Below, in pieces: positions 54,587 to 63,266 of a stretch of 64,000 nucleotides of DNA. The DNA comes from Ruminococcus sp. Its GTDB lineage: Bacteria > Bacillota > Clostridia > Oscillospirales > Ruminococcaceae. The translations under genes and the position numbers were made by a program. Within the stretch, counting starts at the first letter, position 1. Every line of letters starts with the position of its first letter. The notes below the pieces were generated by a model, which was not told the DNA's origin, did no database searches, and saw nothing but the letters and a program-made list of their open reading frames with translations. The DNA lies in NCBI GenBank assembly GCA_019420505.1, contig JAHZHC010000012.1:32493-96492 (forward strand). The letters run 5' to 3'.

Positions 54587-56170
54587 ATGCATAAGGTAAT
54601 TGATTTGTTTGCCGGTGCCGGAGGCCTGAGCCTGGGTTTTAAGCAAACAGGCAAATATGAAATTGCTGCCGCATTTGAAATAAATCAAAATGCACAGGAA
54701 ACTTACAAAAGAAATCACACAGGAACTGAAGTTTATTCCGATGTATGTTCGGCAGACTTCGCAAAACTTAGAAAAAAGCTTGGAAAGATAGATGTTGTTA
54801 TCGGAGGTCCTCCCTGTCAGGGATTCTCAATGGCTAACAGGCAGAAGAACCATGTTATAAGCCAAAACAATATGCTTGTAAAACAATACGTTAGAGCTGT
54901 AAAGGAACTAAAGCCTAAAGCATTTGTCATGGAAAATGTTGAAATGCTTAAATCTGACGTTCATAGATTTTACTTGAGTACAGATGAGACAGAGATAATT
55001 GACGAGTATAATATTGAAACCACTCCATCTGAGATTCTGCTCTTGGAAGAAAAATACTTCTCAGAGGAAATTGCCGAGGATATTCGCAGTCTGCACGAAG
55101 TTGAATACAGACTATGGCCAGAGGAAGATTATAAGCTGCTTAACATTGCATATCGTCAGCGAAAAAACTTGAAGAAATGCAAAGATGCTTTATTTCGTTA
55201 TCAAAAAAAGTATCTGAAACTTGCTGAAAAGATACGTCAAGCTGATAATAGCGGAGTGTATGAATGCTTCAATTATGCTGCTGATGCCATCTATGATTTC
55301 TTTTCTGAAAGAATAGATGCAGATCAGGTTGTGAAAAAAATCGAGAAAACGATTATGATTCAAAGATGCTTGTCACGTATCAAAGAGATCTATGATAATG
55401 AACTGAAAATAGACGAACTCAATTGTAATGGTGGTATTACGGCGGTTATTAAGTCATATTCTGTTCTTGAATACATTACTAAGATGCTTGGAAACTATAC
55501 TGTTAATATGGGTGTATTAAATGCTGTAGATTTTGGCGCGCCGCAGAAGAGGAACCGTTTTGTGTTTATTGGAATAAAGAAGAAGATTTCGAAAACAATC
55601 GAAATGCCTGTAGGGACATTTACAGAAGATACTTATAGGAAAGTGAAAGATGCCATAAAAGATATTGAAAGCGTACAAACTGTGTTTGAAGCATCTGAGG
55701 ACAGTGGCGTTGAATTAACAGATGATTATGAACCTACTTCGCTTATTCCGTTTCTCAGAGACAGCAAAAGACTGTATAATCATATTATTACTCGAACAAG
55801 AGCAGTTGCAAAAGCTCGATTTGAAGCACTTAGTCAGGGAGAAAACTTTCATTCCCTTGATGCAGCATTAAAAGAAAACACATATACAGACGTGAGCCGT
55901 ACACAGAATACTATTTATCAGCGTTTGAACTATGAAAAGCCGTCAGGCACGGTTCTTAATGTCCGTAAGTCTATGTGGATTCACCCCACAATAAACAGGG
56001 CAGTTAGTGTAAGAGAAGCTGCCAGACTTCAAACATTCCCTGATTCTTTTGTTTTCTGCGGAACAAAAGATTCGCAGTATCAACAGGTCGGCAATGCTGT
56101 CCCTCCAATACTTGCCAAAGCTATTGCTGAACATCTTGCATTATATTTGGATAAAAAGAAAAATGGCTGA
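54587..56170 (+). CDS. DNA (cytosine-5) methyltransferase with an unusual insertion
   Basis: It methylates cytosine C5. Motif I is LFAGAGGLSLGF (residues 7-18), motif IV is GGPPCQGFS with catalytic Cys77, motif VI is MENVEML (Glu116), motif VIII is APQKRNRFVFIG, motif IX-like is RTQNTIYQRLNY then TINRAVSVREAARLQTFPDS, and motif X is QQVGNAVPPILAKAI. Between motifs VI and VIII is an insertion of about 180 residues, rich in charged helices, that I do not recognise; most Dcm-like enzymes have little there. It should protect host DNA for the linked nuclease. It starts 30 bases after the AIPR gene with AGGAG upstream. The following vsr overlaps its end. Confidence 0.92.
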   Translation: MHKVIDLFAGAGGLSLGFKQTGKYEIAAAFEINQNAQETYKRNHTGTEVYSDVCSADFAKLRKKLGKIDVVIGGPPCQGFSMANRQKNHVISQNNMLVKQYVRAVKELKPKAFVMENVEMLKSDVHRFYLSTDETEIIDEYNIETTPSEILLLEEKYFSEEIAEDIRSLHEVEYRLWPEEDYKLLNIAYRQRKNLKKCKDALFRYQKKYLKLAEKIRQADNSGVYECFNYAADAIYDFFSERIDADQVVKKIEKTIMIQRCLSRIKEIYDNELKIDELNCNGGITAVIKSYSVLEYITKMLGNYTVNMGVLNAVDFGAPQKRNRFVFIGIKKKISKTIEMPVGTFTEDTYRKVKDAIKDIESVQTVFEASEDSGVELTDDYEPTSLIPFLRDSKRLYNHIITRTRAVAKARFEALSQGENFHSLDAALKENTYTDVSRTQNTIYQRLNYEKPSGTVLNVRKSMWIHPTINRAVSVREAARLQTFPDSFVFCGTKDSQYQQVGNAVPPILAKAIAEHLALYLDKKKNG

Positions 56171-56567
56171 TAATCATAGTAAGGAAGTACGCAGTATGAA
56201 TATGTCTCATATTCGTAGCAAGGATACAAAACCTGAGATCATAGTTAGAAGTTTCCTTCATCGCAATGGCTTTAGGTTCAGAAAAAATGATAAAAGGTAT
56301 CCTGGAAAGCCTGATATTATACTGCCTAAGTATAAGACAGCTATCTATATCAATGGCTGCTTTTGGCATATGCATGACTGTCCTAATTTTGTCTGGCCTA
56401 AATCGAATACAGAGTATTGGACTAATAAACTCATAAATAACAAGAACCGTGACAAAAAATATCATGATCAAATGAGAGAAAAAGGCTGGAAAGTTATTGT
56501 AGTTTGGGAATGTGAAATCAACGAGTACAGTCTAACAAATCTTATTTCTGAGATTAAAGGAGAATAG
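56163..56567 (+). CDS. vsr: Very short patch repair endonuclease
   Basis: The 134-residue protein matches Vsr throughout. It has RSMNMSHIRSKDTKPEI near the start, GKPDIILPKYKTAIYINGCFW with the catalytic Asp, the metal-binding WHMHDCPN and the C-terminal GWKVIVVWECE. Vsr nicks next to T:G mismatches formed by deamination of 5-methylcytosine, so its place after a C5 methyltransferase is expected. The ATG at 56163 overlaps the methyltransferase stop; the frame is open earlier. The presence of Vsr suggests the modified base is 5mC in a short fixed motif. Confidence 0.93.
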   Translation: MADNHSKEVRSMNMSHIRSKDTKPEIIVRSFLHRNGFRFRKNDKRYPGKPDIILPKYKTAIYINGCFWHMHDCPNFVWPKSNTEYWTNKLINNKNRDKKYHDQMREKGWKVIVVWECEINEYSLTNLISEIKGE

Positions 56568-56569
56568 AT

Positions 56570-56812
56570 ATGGCTTTAATAACAAAGGATAATATAAAAA
56601 AACTTGATAAAGATAGAAACAGTGTACATAGCAAAGTCCGAGCAACGTATACTACATTTACAAGCGATGGAAAGAAGTATTTTCAGATTGATACCTATGG
56701 AAGTCCTACAAGAGAAATGAAGAACAAAATAAGTCAATCTATTCAAGTTGATAAAGAAATGGCCAAAGAGCTAATTAAGCTTATGATGGAAACATTTGAT
56801 ATACTTGACTAA
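56570..56812 (+). CDS. Small conserved-type protein at the end of the defence operon
   Basis: An 80-residue charged protein without signal or membrane segment. The pattern ALITKDNIKKLDKDRNSVHS, then YFQIDTYGSPTREM and SQSIQVDKEMAKELI, looks like a compact alpha/beta fold. I have seen similar small frames beside restriction-modification genes but do not know a function. It starts three bases after vsr (GGAGAA upstream), so it belongs to the operon. It could be a specificity or regulatory accessory; no motif decides this. Confidence 0.65.
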   Translation: MALITKDNIKKLDKDRNSVHSKVRATYTTFTSDGKKYFQIDTYGSPTREMKNKISQSIQVDKEMAKELIKLMMETFDILD

Positions 56813-56830
56813 TTTAATAGGAGCAAAATC

Positions 56831-58203
56831 ATGACCAAAGAAATGATACCTGACCTGATCTCACAGGGCGAAGGTGTAACAATAGAATTCAAGGAATGCA
56901 GAACGAAGTCGCATCGGAGGTATATCCCACTGTATGCTCTTTTTCTAATCGTTTCTGTGGTATATTCTTATGGGCGTTTCCGATAACGGTGAGATCACCG
57001 GTGTAAATCCCAATACCGTCAAGGATATGCGCAAGAATTTCTCGAATATGCTCAATAATCCGCAGAAAATCTCCTCCACGCTTTATCTTTCTGCCGAGTA
57101 AGTTGAGATTGACGGCAAAATCATCCTCTATGTGTATGTGCCAAGAAGTTCCCAGGTCCACACCTGCAACAAGATCACTTATGATCGTATCGGTGATGCT
57201 GATATCAATATCAGTAATAACACCACACAAATGTCCGAACTATATATGCGAAAGCAGACTGATTTCACCGAGAAGAAGATACTTCCCTATCTCACCATCG
57301 ACGATCTTGACATGTCGCTAATGAAGCGTGTACACAATCTCGCAAAAAGGAAGGATGCTAATCACCCTTGGATTGAGCTTGACGATATGGGTATACTGCG
57401 CAGCGCAGGTCTTTATGAGCGTGATTTTACAACGGGACAGGAAGGCTTTAATCTTGCTGCTGTTCTTCTTTTTGGAGAGGACGAAACAATACAGTCCTGT
57501 CTGCCTGCATACAGAACAGACGCTATATATCGTGAAGTGAATATGGATCGCTGTGATGACCGTGGCGATGTGCGCACTAATCTGATTGACAGCTATGATC
57601 GCCTTACGAACTTCGTATGCCGCCATGTAGATGATAAATTCTTTCTTGACGGAACACAGCGCATAAGTGTTCGCAGTATAATTGCCCGTGAGATAGTCAG
57701 CAATATCCTTATGCACCGTGAGTATTCAAGTCCCTACTCAGCTAAGATAATAATAGAAAAAGGCAGGATACTGACTGAGAATGCAAACAAGACCTATCAT
57801 TACGGTCGAATTCTCGCTACGACCACACCTTATCCGAAGAATCCTGTTATTGCTAAATTCTTTAATAACATCGGCAGAGCTGATGAACTTGGCTCGGGTG
57901 TTCGTAATCTATATAAGTACACAAAGATGTATTCAGATGGCGAACCTATGCTGTTTGAAGATGATGTGTTTAAGGTGGAAATACCGTTGTCAGCAATCGT
58001 CACCGCCGATAGGCCGCCGATAAGTGTCGATAAATTATCAACAAGCTCTTATTCTTGATTATATCAAAGAAAATAGCTCTATCAGTAATGCCGAGGCGTG
58101 TACAATTCTTGGCTTGAAGCCTACGAGAGTTAAAGAGATACTCAGAGAAATGGTGAATAATGGACTGATATCTGCTGTTGGTGAAAGAATCGAAGGTATT
58201 TAG
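56831..58203 (+). pseudogene. Broken AlbA/Schlafen-type ATP-binding regulator
   Basis: ATG at 56831 (AGGAG upstream) begins ISQGEGVTIEFKECR, the AlbA_2 start. One base shift near codon 25 and another near 56950 (VCSFSNR, then YILMGVSDNGEITGV) break it. A TAA at 57099-57101 interrupts SAE-VEIDGKIILYVYVP. The long middle (57103-58058) is open and includes the HATPase_c_4-like GRADELGSGVRNLYKYTKMY. The winged helix (about 58048-58203; LDYIKENSSISNAEACTILG) is in another frame. Intact homologues are about 440 residues. It is non-functional as written and not needed by the operon upstream. Confidence 0.8.
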
Positions 58204-58261
58204 GGTTATGATTATGCGTGATGATTTCAATCTCTTTTATGTAAATTTTGTCAAATAGTTT

Positions 58262-58291
58262 AAAAACGGCTGCATCCGAAGGCACAGCCGT
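58262..58291 (-). terminator. Terminator of the 58298 gene
   Basis: ACGGCTG (58266-58272) pairs with CAGCCGT (58285-58291); on the minus strand TTTTTAAAC follows. It is 7 bases past the stop. Confidence 0.8.
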
Positions 58292-58297
58292 CTAAAC

Positions 58298-58714
58298 TTA
58301 AATGTAAACCATACACTCGAACACCGATTCCTTTGCCATAAGTAAAAGACAATTTTCAATACCTTCCGCCTTTTCGGTATCACCATTCAAAACGGCAAGC
58401 TGGTATTCCTTATCATTGGCTTTCCAACGTTCCACCTGCCTATTTATAGCAGCAGTAACAATCGTTTCAAGATCATCAAGATACTCGATGATTGTACCAT
58501 CGTTGACGAGTTTTCGCAGCCTATCAGGATGCTTGCTGTTAGAATATTGAAGATGATACCTAATGAAGTCGGTGTGATAGGTTTTTCTTTCCTCAGTCAG
58601 CGTATCGGCATTGAAGTAGGTAACAGTCACTGTGTTGGTATCAAGTTTCCACAGCGGAACGTATTTCTTTTTCAGTGGACTGTATGCCACCTGTTCGCTC
58701 TTATATCTGCTCAT
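58298..58714 (-). CDS. Small protein of unknown function near attR
   Basis: A 138-residue soluble protein. I chose the ATG at 58714 because GGAGGATAT precedes it; 58729 is open. Sequence is charged, with a beta-rich N-terminal half (YVPLWKLDTNTVTVTYFNAD) and a helical C-terminal half ending CLLLMAKESVFECMVYI. I do not recognise it. It faces left, opposite to the defence operon, within the element and 187 bases from attR. It has its own terminator. Its place next to the right end is common for small element-specific genes. Confidence 0.6.
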   Translation of the reverse strand: MSRYKSEQVAYSPLKKKYVPLWKLDTNTVTVTYFNADTLTEERKTYHTDFIRYHLQYSNSKHPDRLRKLVNDGTIIEYLDDLETIVTAAINRQVERWKANDKEYQLAVLNGDTEKAEGIENCLLLMAKESVFECMVYI

Positions 58715-58900
58715 AAATATATCCTCCATATCGAAATATTATACAAGGGTATGTCGGATATTTTGTCCGCTATTTGTCCGCTAAGAGTGCAAAAACTTAG
58801 CATAAAACAGCGTAAACGAGTTTACGTAGATAGTTCTAAAATTCCGTATTTTCGGGGATTTTTGCATATTTCAACAAACTGCAATAAGTGCGCCGAGATT

Positions 58901-58920
58901 TTCAATTCCCGTACGGGTCA
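58901..58920 (+). repeat. attR: 20-bp direct repeat
   Basis: TTCAATTCCCGTACGGGTCA, identical to 41019-41038 in tRNA-Glu. It is followed by GCGG, not CCA, so no intact tRNA is here. Confidence 0.85.
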
Positions 58921-58921
58921 G

Positions 58922-58980
58922 CGGTCCTAACGCAGACGGCATAATATCCGATATCAGTTTGCGATATCGGATATTTTTTT
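58922..58980 (+). repeat. Structured repeat, GATATC-hairpin family (copy 6), terminator-like
   Basis: A perfect 13-bp stem, AATATCCGATATC (58943-58955) and GATATCGGATATT (58963-58975), encloses AGTTTGC and is followed by a T-run. The preceding GGTCCTAACGCAGACGGC (58923-58940) aligns with the start of the copies at 33747 and 34106. Lying directly after attR, it may have been the original terminator of tRNA-Glu before integration. Confidence 0.65.
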
Positions 58981-59000
58981 GCCCGCTAATGAAGAACATC

Positions 59001-60311
59001 TTATAAAGGAGCAAAAATATTTTTGATCTTATCTTTTTGATCTATAATATACAGCAGCATTTCCCGATTGATTTTTGCCAAGTCTTTATACTCGTTGACG
59101 CTTTCAAAATATGCCACACAGATCATCTGGATTGAGCAAATAATATAATAAACCGCTTGCTTTTCTTCTGCTGTCAGAGGAACAACGCTGTCATAACCGT
59201 ACAGGATAGCCTTCAATATTACAAGAAATTTATCATACGCATTTTCAACATCATGCTGCTCTGATAATATTCCCGTGGCGCAATAGCAAGGGTCCCACAG
59301 ACGCACATTTCGCTCGCTTAGCTTAAAGTCGGCAAAACCACTCACATCACCTTCGAAAAATAAAATATTGCAAGGGTTGGGATCGCAATGAATCAATTGC
59401 TTCGGCAGCTTTTCAAACAGCATACCGAAATCGTGGATATAGTCCTCGAAAAAGGTGTTTGGTATACCCATATCCCACTGGATATTTTGCTTTTGTACTT
59501 TTGGAAGTACCCATTCGTTCACATGAGAAAATAAATCTTGGTCAAATGGTTTAATATCCTCCTCTACTGAAGCCAGTGCATTATGCAGTCGGGCAATGCT
59601 TTGTCCGTATTTAAATCCAAAATCCCAGCAATTGATGCCAAAACGTTCGGATTTGGAAAGCGGCTCGCCTTTAGGTTTTCGTATCAAAACAAAACTATCC
59701 TGATCCTCCGTGATATCGCCGCCGGTTATTGTCGGCACAGGAACTGCCGCCGAAAATCCATGAGCCGCTATTGCTTTTGCAACTCGAACATCCCGCAGCA
59801 GTGATACCCGATCTACGGTCCTAAGAACATACTCCTCTCCGACTTGCCATATATTGTTTGCCGTTTTTGTGCCATCCACGATCTTTACATCATTGATGGG
59901 CAAATCTTGTGGAATGTTCCAATTTTTCAGAATCTTTCTTAATTCTGTTTCTGTAAACATAGATAAAACCTCCAATATTGATTGATGTGTCCCGTAAAGA
60001 GACAGATACTTTTTGGGAGAACAACCATACATCCGCAAAAACGCCTTGTAAAATCCGGCGTAGCTATCGAATCCGTATTCCATTGCTGCGTCAACCGCTT
60101 TGCGTTTAGCACCTATTTCCGCCAGTGCACAATCAAGACGCCGTCTGTTTATATATGCCGCCAACGGCACACCGACCACCTGAGCAAACATACGTTGATA
60201 GTGCCATACCGAATAGCCCGCCATACGTGCCAGCTCTTCTGCCGTAATATCGTTTTTCAGATTTTGTTCAATGTAAGCAATACTTGTTCTGATAATATTT
60301 GCATTTTGCAT
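59001..60311 (-). CDS. AraC-type regulator fused to an aminoglycoside-phosphotransferase-like domain
   Basis: Residues about 5-105 form an AraC HTH pair (ITAEELARMAGYSVWHYQRM, then AMEYGFDSYAGFYKAF and YGCSPKKY). Residues about 130-420 form an APH/choline-kinase-like fold. Seen in it are ATP-site FVLIRKPKG, catalytic loop LIHCDPNPCNILF (HxDxxxxN) and the metal Asp in FADFKLSERN. All key kinase residues appear present. The fusion suggests a regulator that binds or phosphorylates a small alcohol or antibiotic. AAAGGAGATC precedes the ATG. It stands alone, just outside attR. Confidence 0.85.
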   Translation of the reverse strand: MQNANIIRTSIAYIEQNLKNDITAEELARMAGYSVWHYQRMFAQVVGVPLAAYINRRRLDCALAEIGAKRKAVDAAMEYGFDSYAGFYKAFLRMYGCSPKKYLSLYGTHQSILEVLSMFTETELRKILKNWNIPQDLPINDVKIVDGTKTANNIWQVGEEYVLRTVDRVSLLRDVRVAKAIAAHGFSAAVPVPTITGGDITEDQDSFVLIRKPKGEPLSKSERFGINCWDFGFKYGQSIARLHNALASVEEDIKPFDQDLFSHVNEWVLPKVQKQNIQWDMGIPNTFFEDYIHDFGMLFEKLPKQLIHCDPNPCNILFFEGDVSGFADFKLSERNVRLWDPCYCATGILSEQHDVENAYDKFLVILKAILYGYDSVVPLTAEEKQAVYYIICSIQMICVAYFESVNEYKDLAKINREMLLYIIDQKDKIKNIFAPL

Positions 60312-60586
60312 AAAAGATCTCCTTTCCGGGATGGTTTCATTATATCACATAAGATCGGAAAAAACATTTCCTGCTCTGCTGTAATTGAGAAGAGAACATG
60401 AAAAATCTTATGCGTTATGCTATTATAAACATATTGGTTATTGAGGTTTTGCTTTTCACTCACTAGTGGTTTATGTATTGGTTAAATAGTACTTTATTAG
60501 TATTACATATAGATTAACAGATTATTTCACATATATTTATGATTTCCGGATATACTAATATAAAAAAATTCAGTAAGGAGATTAAA
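60312..60586. other. Intergenic region between divergent genes
   Basis: About 275 AT-rich bases upstream of both the AraC-APH and choloylglycine hydrolase genes. A TATACT-type -10 near 60551 may serve the latter. No repeats or RNA features stand out. Confidence 0.35.
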
Positions 60587-61564
60587 ATGTGTACAAGTAT
60601 AGCTATGAAAACCGGGGCTTTCTATTTTGGCCGCAACATGGATATAGATTATTGCTTTGACGAGCAGGTAGTAATAACGCCCAGAAATTATCCTTTTGAA
60701 TTTCGCTGTACAAATACTTTGAAAAAGCACCATGCAATAATCGGAATGGCATCGATAGCAGATAATTATCCGTTGTATGCAGAAGCCGCAAACGAAAAGG
60801 GACTTTGCATGGCTGGACTTAATTTCCCTGATAATGCATATTATACAAAAAGAGAAAGTTCAGATAAATTCAATATAGCATCTTTTGAACTTATTCCATG
60901 GATTCTTGGAAAATGCTCATGCATAGATGAAGTAAAAAAGCTTCTTTATAAAACTAATATAACTAATGAAGCTTTCAATAAACAAATTCTGCCTGCTCCC
61001 CTTCATTGGCATATATCGGATCGGAATACTTCTATTGTACTTGAAGCCATGAGCGACGGACTTCATATTCATGATAACCCTGTTAATGTACTGACAAACA
61101 ATCCTCCCTTTGATTTTCAGATAACTAATCTTAGTCAATACACAAATCTAACGGTAGCTTTGCCTGAAAGCCGCTTGTGTAAGACAGCCGGTGTAAAGCT
61201 TTTCGGAAAAGGACTTGGCAGTTTTGGGCTTCCCGGAGACTTTTCACCCTCTTCACGTTTTGTGAAGTCAGCATATCTGCTTGCAAACTCCATATGCAGT
61301 AAGGAAGAAAACGAAAGCATATCTCAGTTTTTTCATATTCTTGACTCAGTTTCTGTTGTAAACGGAAGCATAGAAGCTCATCCTGATAAACCGTATTACA
61401 CGACTTATTCCTGCTGTATCAATGCAGACAAAGGAATTTACTATTATAAAACGTATTGGAATAATCAAATATCAGCGATTAATATGAAAAACGAAAATCT
61501 TGACGGAAGCTGTCTTTTGAGTTTTCCTGTTTTGAAATCTCAGAATATAAGAAACCTTAACTGA
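60587..61564 (+). CDS. Choloylglycine hydrolase family enzyme (bile salt hydrolase or penicillin V acylase type)
   Basis: The start ATG at 60587 (AAGGAG upstream) puts Cys at position 2, which becomes the N-terminal nucleophile after Met removal. Arg16 and Asp19 in FGRNMDID, Asn in NVLTNNPPFDF and Arg in SSRFVKSAYL complete the Ntn-hydrolase active site. The length, 325 residues, is normal. No signal peptide is present, so it is cytoplasmic. It should hydrolyse conjugated bile acids or related amides; the substrate cannot be separated by sequence alone. The frame is open to 60539 but only the later ATG gives the nucleophile. Confidence 0.9.
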   Translation: MCTSIAMKTGAFYFGRNMDIDYCFDEQVVITPRNYPFEFRCTNTLKKHHAIIGMASIADNYPLYAEAANEKGLCMAGLNFPDNAYYTKRESSDKFNIASFELIPWILGKCSCIDEVKKLLYKTNITNEAFNKQILPAPLHWHISDRNTSIVLEAMSDGLHIHDNPVNVLTNNPPFDFQITNLSQYTNLTVALPESRLCKTAGVKLFGKGLGSFGLPGDFSPSSRFVKSAYLLANSICSKEENESISQFFHILDSVSVVNGSIEAHPDKPYYTTYSCCINADKGIYYYKTYWNNQISAINMKNENLDGSCLLSFPVLKSQNIRNLN

Positions 61565-61805
61565 TAAAAACTTGTAATGAGTAATAAGCAAAAGTGGCTC
61601 ACAATAATATCTATTAATGTCAACTATAATAAATATAAGATTTAATTTAACAGAGCAAAAATGTTCCGTTTTGAAGTTTGGGGTAGCCTTGTATTTTTCG
61701 ACCTTGTTAGTAAATTAAATATAGTTTAGTCACAATTTGGAACATTGGCACAAAATAGACCATGTAATTTTGTGTAATAATTTTATATTTATTTTTTAAA
61801 ACCTC
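61565..61805. other. AT-rich intergenic region
   Basis: About 240 bases after the choloylglycine hydrolase gene and before the secreted-protein promoter. I see no gene, strong hairpin or repeat. Confidence 0.4.
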
Positions 61806-61834
61806 TTGAAATTTACAAAAAACTGTTGTATAAT
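61806..61834 (+). promoter_or_regulatory. Promoter of the triple-repeat secreted protein
   Basis: TTGAAA (61806-61811), 17 bases, TATAAT (61829-61834). It is followed by GGATTA-N6-TAATCC (61841-61858) and a leader of about 150 bases. Confidence 0.75.
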
Positions 61835-61866
61835 ATAGGTGGATTAGAAAATTAATCCATGGGTAT

Positions 61867-61893
61867 CTTGAAAATTGAATATTGAACAAAGCG
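61867..61893 (+). promoter_or_regulatory. 5' leader segment complementary to the gene's own terminator loop
   Basis: TTGAAAATTGAAT (61868-61880) is the exact complement of 63298-63310, and AACAAAGCG (61885-61893) is the exact complement of 63288-63296. The two blocks are in the correct antiparallel order with a 4/1 internal loop. A further hairpin GTGAT/ATCAC lies at about 61915-61931. The leader also resembles rRNA spacer sequence (CTTGAAAATTGAATA). See findings. Confidence 0.55.
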
Positions 61894-61991
61894 ATGTGCC
61901 GTATATTTTTTCACGTGATGGTGTAATCACACAAGGTGATATCTTGGAATAATCCTAAAATCATAACATGAATAACAGGAGGGAAAAAATA

Positions 61992-63215
61992 ATGAAATTT
62001 AAAAATTTATTTTCCGTAATGACAGCATCCGCTCTGGCACTCAGCATGCTTACTATCGCAGCAAGTGCAGAAGACGGTGAAACACCAGTGGAACCGGTAA
62101 CAGAGAATGTAGAGGTTCTTTATAACGCACCTATTACAGCAGACGGTGTTGAATTTACACCTCAGCAGCTTGGTAAAGGTACAGACGGAGCAAAACTTCG
62201 TTTTACTTATTATTCAGCAGAGGATAAGCCGGATGGCTCAAAGGTTATCGGTATTGCAGGAAAAGCAAACGATGATGCTTGGACATGGCTTCAGGCAGCT
62301 TCTGAACCCGGTTTAACAACAACAGGCTACAATGTTCAAAATGTACAGGAAATTTACTATGATGAATTAGTAGCTTTGGCAGACATTGGTACTAATGTAC
62401 GTTGTTATGTTTTCTGTAACTGGGGACTTGAAGCAGATTCTAATGTCAAAATTGAACTTGTTACTCCGGTAGTTCACTACGCAGATATGACACTTTTTGA
62501 TGGTGCATTGAACGACACAGAACTTACACCTGATGAACTTGGCAAAAACGTACCGGGTTCAAAGATTCGTTTCACATTCACAGCTGATGTTGAAAAGGAT
62601 TGGGGTGCAGTAGGTCTTGCAGGTAAGGAAAAAGGCACTTGGACTTGGAAAAGTAATCAGAAGGCTCTCCTTTCAACTGGCGTAGACGTAGCTTCAACTT
62701 ATACATTCAGCTATGCTGATTTCGTTGAATATGCTGGTATAGGCGACAACCTTGAATGTTTCGTATTCCAGGATTGGGGTATTGCAGAAGATACAAACGT
62801 TAAGATTGAACTTTTGGTTCCTGCAGCTACTCTTACAGATACAACTGCTACAGTAAATCTTTTCAGCGGTGAATTGACAGAAGCAGGCGTTGCATTGACT
62901 CCTGCACAGCTTGGAAAATACACAACCGGTGCAGTAATTAAGATTACTTATACAGGTGCCGGTGAAGAAGATACAGCAGGTGTAGGTATCTGCGGTAACG
63001 GTACTGAATGGTACACAGGAACTAACAATCTTGCTTCAGTTGGACCAGATTTGACTAACACATATGTAACAACATATGCTGACTTTGTTGAGTTTGCAGG
63101 TATCACAGCTCCTGTAAATACATATGTATTCCAGAACTGGGGTCTTGCTGAAGATTCTATAACTACAATTCAATTAGTTATTCCGGTTGAAGGTGTAGAT
63201 ATAGACGCAGAATAA
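61992..63215 (+). CDS. Secreted protein with three tandem domains of unknown type
   Basis: The ATG at 61992 has AGGAGGG upstream; the frame is open to 61968. A signal peptide (to about residue 30, ASAED) precedes three repeats of about 115-130 residues (about 36-160, 161-280, 285-400). Each has an FTPQQLGKGTDGAKLRFTY-like start, a central W/GIAGK-type segment, a YxDFVExAGI motif and a CYVFQNWGLAEDSxVKIELV end. The beta-rich, Trp-containing ends would suit a carbohydrate-binding or Ig-like fold, but I do not recognise a family. It is followed by a related exported protein at the right edge. It has a strong promoter and terminator. Confidence 0.8.
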   Translation: MKFKNLFSVMTASALALSMLTIAASAEDGETPVEPVTENVEVLYNAPITADGVEFTPQQLGKGTDGAKLRFTYYSAEDKPDGSKVIGIAGKANDDAWTWLQAASEPGLTTTGYNVQNVQEIYYDELVALADIGTNVRCYVFCNWGLEADSNVKIELVTPVVHYADMTLFDGALNDTELTPDELGKNVPGSKIRFTFTADVEKDWGAVGLAGKEKGTWTWKSNQKALLSTGVDVASTYTFSYADFVEYAGIGDNLECFVFQDWGIAEDTNVKIELLVPAATLTDTTATVNLFSGELTEAGVALTPAQLGKYTTGAVIKITYTGAGEEDTAGVGICGNGTEWYTGTNNLASVGPDLTNTYVTTYADFVEFAGITAPVNTYVFQNWGLAEDSITTIQLVIPVEGVDIDAE

Positions 63216-63266
63216 TTGTATTTAAAATCTCTAATAAGATTTTAAATACATAAAAGATAATTTAAT

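Larger units (their letters stand above)
41019..58920. mobile_element. Integrated element in tRNA-Glu with decayed mobility genes and a defence operon
   Basis: The element is bounded by an exact 20-bp direct repeat and is about 17.9 kb. From the left it carries a tyrosine integrase facing the tRNA, a Mob-type relaxase, a small protein, an excisionase-like protein, a DUF3987-like protein, a DUF6076-like protein, a seven-gene restriction-modification/defence operon, a broken AlbA/Schlafen-like gene and a small unknown gene. The integrase, relaxase and DUF3987 genes are disrupted, so it is probably immobile without help. It looks like a mobilisable island. Gene-size and base-composition contrast with the chromosome (more GC-rich at 41.3-46 kb) supports transfer. 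Confidence 0.8.

Noticed and set aside
57132..58058. Intact 308-residue protein
   Set aside because: Its 5' region continues a recognisable AlbA_2 domain in other frames and its 3' winged helix lies in another frame, so it is the middle of a pseudogene.
61861..61900. Fragment of an rRNA operon
   Set aside because: The leader resembles rRNA spacer wording, but there is no 16S, 23S or 5S sequence nearby; the resemblance is kept only as a comment.
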